Shown here: positions 62,239 through 64,000 of the stretch, one piece after another
Layout: each line of letters starts with the position of its first letter
Position numbering within the stretch: position 1 is the stretch's first letter
NCBI GenBank assembly: GCA_016712315.1
Contig: JADJRG010000022.1
Coordinates: 1 to 64,000 of the forward strand
Direction: 5' to 3'
DNA from: Nannocystis sp.
GTDB taxonomy: Bacteria > Myxococcota_A > Polyangia > Nannocystales > Nannocystaceae
DNA: 64,000 nucleotides
Program-made: the position numbers and the translations under genes
Notes under the pieces: generated by a model
What the model saw: the letters and a program-made list of their open reading frames with translations, nothing else
Told to the model about the DNA's origin: nothing
The model's database searches: none

Positions 62239-64000
62239 GTGCGTTCACCGTCGAATTTGCCCCCTGCTCGGCCTCTGAGTCGCCCCCCTCGTTGGCGGCG
62301 CGGGCTCCTCGCCCTCGCGCTCTGCGGCCTCGCCGCCTGCGCCCCCCGCGACCGCCAAGGCACCCAGGCCCCCGAGGCCCAGGCCCCCACCTTCAGCGAC
62401 GCCCCCGTACTCGGCGCGATCGAGCGCCTCACCCTGCCCGCCGGTGCCTCCCGCGCCCAGCGCCTCAGCCGCCTCGATCGCCTCCTCGATCTCTTCGACG
62501 CCGCCCGCTTCGGCGACGACGCCGACGCCCGCGAGAGCTTCTGGCTCAGCCTCGGCGGCAGCGCCCGCGGACGCGGCCAAGAGGCCACCCGCGAGGCCGC
62601 GCTCCGCCTCCTCGACGAGGCCCTCCGCCTCGAAGAGGAGCCCGACCTCGACGCGGACGAACGCGACCTCGTCGCCTCGGCGATCCTCCTGCTCACCACC
62701 GATCTCCACCCGCCCGCGCTCGCCGAAGATCTCTCGATCCGCACCGCCGCCTATCGCGAGCTCATCGACACCGGCCACCCCCGCGTCGCGGACAACGCTC
62801 GCTGGAGGATCTACGATCACCTCCGCGGCTGCCTCGACGGCTCGATCGCCGCGCCCCCCGAGCGCCGCCCCGAGATCGCCGTCCACGCCCTCTACGCCCG
62901 CGACGAGTCGATCGCCGAGCACCTCGACGATCGCGCCATCCATGCCCGGCCGCCCTTGCCGCCGCCCGCCGCCCTGCTCGACCTCTTCGACCAGATCCGC
63001 GCCGCGCTGCGCGTCGATCCGCGCTGGGCCCCTGTCATCGCCCGCCGGGCCGACGCCGATGAGCGCCTGCGCGCCACCGCCCTCGCCACCTTACCGGCCC
63101 CGCGCGACCCCAACTGGGACATCCCGCGCATGCCCGCTGGCGTCGGTCGCCTCGAGCACCTCGCCCCGATCATCCGCCTCGACGGCGACGATCTTCTGAT
63201 CGACGAAGGCCGCCCCGCCGCCAAGAGATCCCCCTACAGCGCTCCGGCAGCGCCCTCCATCATCGAAGGCGCCCTCGCCCAAGACGGCCGCGGCGTCGTC
63301 CTCTACGTCGCCCCCTCGCGCCTCCCCTCGCCCGCCCTCCACGGCTCCTTACGCGCCCTACTCGCCGCGCGCGTCGCTCAGCTCGACCTCGCGATCCGCG
63401 AGCCTCGCGTCGAGGAAGATCGCGGCGACGTCATCCTCTCCCTCCCCCTCGAGGTCGTACGCGACGCCGATCTCGGCCCTGGCGCGCAAGCGATCCGCAA
63501 GGCCCGGATCCACGTCCACCTCGACGGCCGCGGCCCCCGCGTCGCCATCGACGGCCGCCTGCTCGCCGCCAGGCCCGCGAGCGAGCGCGAGCTCGTCGAT
63601 CTGCTCGGCAGCCTCGATCGCGCCTACCCACGCGAGCACATGGTCACCCTCAGCCTCGGCGACGATGTTCTGTATCAGCAGCTCATCGACCTCCTCCGCG
63701 CCCTCATCGGCGGCCCGCAGCGCCACTACGAGGTCGTCGGCTGGCTCGTCGATCGGGAGCTCAGCGCCCTCACCGCGCCTAGCCCGGCCGACGCCGAAGA
63801 TCGCCGCCTCCGCCTCCGCGCCGCACTCTTCCCAGAGAACGCCAGCGCCACCCTCGATCAGCCCTACCCCTTACCCAGCGCTGATCAGCCCCGCCTCGAA
63901 GCCCTCGCGCGCGCCCTCCCCCGCTGCTTGCCCGAGGCGGAAGCCCCGCTCGGCGGCCCGCTCCGCCTCCGCCTCCGCTTCGAAGAGGGCCGCCTCGCCG
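62239..64000 (+). CDS. Large lipoprotein, unknown, runs off the window end
   Basis: 587 codons are visible without a stop. GTG 62239 gives an Arg-rich start and a lipoprotein signal (RGLLALALCGLAAC); TTG 62257 is an alternative. The first ~250 residues are helical (RLDRLLDLFDAARFGDDADA). Residues ~400-500 contain LVDLLGSLDRAYPREHMVTL and DDVLYQQLIDLLRALIGGPQ, which resembles an ExbD/TolR-like periplasmic fold (beta strand, 'D-x-x-x-Y/hhxhhD', helix). That assignment is weak. It is divergent from the beta-barrel gene, with 76 bp between the starts. Confidence 0.7.
   Translation, partial: MRSPSNLPPARPLSRPPRWRRGLLALALCGLAACAPRDRQGTQAPEAQAPTFSDAPVLGAIERLTLPAGASRAQRLSRLDRLLDLFDAARFGDDADARESFWLSLGGSARGRGQEATREAALRLLDEALRLEEEPDLDADERDLVASAILLLTTDLHPPALAEDLSIRTAAYRELIDTGHPRVADNARWRIYDHLRGCLDGSIAAPPERRPEIAVHALYARDESIAEHLDDRAIHARPPLPPPAALLDLFDQIRAALRVDPRWAPVIARRADADERLRATALATLPAPRDPNWDIPRMPAGVGRLEHLAPIIRLDGDDLLIDEGRPAAKRSPYSAPAAPSIIEGALAQDGRGVVLYVAPSRLPSPALHGSLRALLAARVAQLDLAIREPRVEEDRGDVILSLPLEVVRDADLGPGAQAIRKARIHVHLDGRGPRVAIDGRLLAARPASERELVDLLGSLDRAYPREHMVTLSLGDDVLYQQLIDLLRALIGGPQRHYEVVGWLVDRELSALTAPSPADAEDRRLRLRAALFPENASATLDQPYPLPSADQPRLEALARALPRCLPEAEAPLGGPLRLRLRFEEGRLA

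Noticed and set aside
60633..62744. 703-aa version of the beta-barrel protein
   Set aside because: Residues before 62,162 are Arg/Ser-rich shadow of the divergent lipoprotein gene. The 62,162 start gives a signal peptide.

Overview
The window is high-GC bacterial DNA and looks like a myxobacterium, most plausibly of the Nannocystis/Plesiocystis/Enhygromyxa type. The reasons are Hanks-type Ser/Thr kinases, a GAF-adenylate cyclase, and lipoproteins with Thr/Ser/Asp-rich linkers followed by Cys-rich CGDG...CDDG repeats, RCC1 repeats or a von Willebrand A domain. The assignment is inferred from gene content only.

Layout. (1) 1-19,071: one long plus-strand gene train, mostly joined by ATGA overlaps. 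It holds an SNF2-like helicase, a family of unknown modular proteins, an M23-like protein, a Clp-fold serine protease, a repeat-rich coiled-coil protein, a ParA-like ATPase, several small membrane proteins, an XF1762/GNAT-like protein and a beta-rich protein. It resembles a phage- or plasmid-like element whose particle or complex I cannot name. The first 11.7 kb carries many frameshifts. (2) 19,072-20,065: a graveyard with a truncated kinase and fragments related to genes of region 1. (3) 20,066-30,904: a conflict/defence cluster with an AT-richer RnlA/RnlB toxin-antitoxin pair, then two convergent giant paralogues built as metallophosphoesterase-NACHT-(TIR-like)-FGE-fold, the second preceded by a kinase and a small gene. 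(4) 31,162-32,687: excisionase plus tyrosine recombinase. (5) 32,717-39,002: a STAND-like remnant, then a two-gene operon of an EAD1-like adaptor and a 1,701-aa TPR-CHAT protease. (6) 39,553-42,030: an orphan Tat-like protein and a second, related recombinase ending beside tRNA-Val(CAC). This is the expected geometry of an island inserted at the tRNA. (7) 42,113-64,000: ordinary chromosome with no frameshifts, holding adenylate cyclase, acetyl-CoA synthetase, a PhoD-like phosphatase, surface lipoproteins, an MBOAT/DHHW O-acylation pair, SGNH and M28 hydrolases, and an operon of beta-barrel, 13-haem cytochrome c and K+/H+ antiporter.

The best candidates for something new are the modular operon of region 1, where one ~40-residue N-terminal module heads four different proteins, and the two regulated-NTPase/CHAT systems of regions 3 and 5. 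Functions in region 1 are largely unknown and are described, not guessed.
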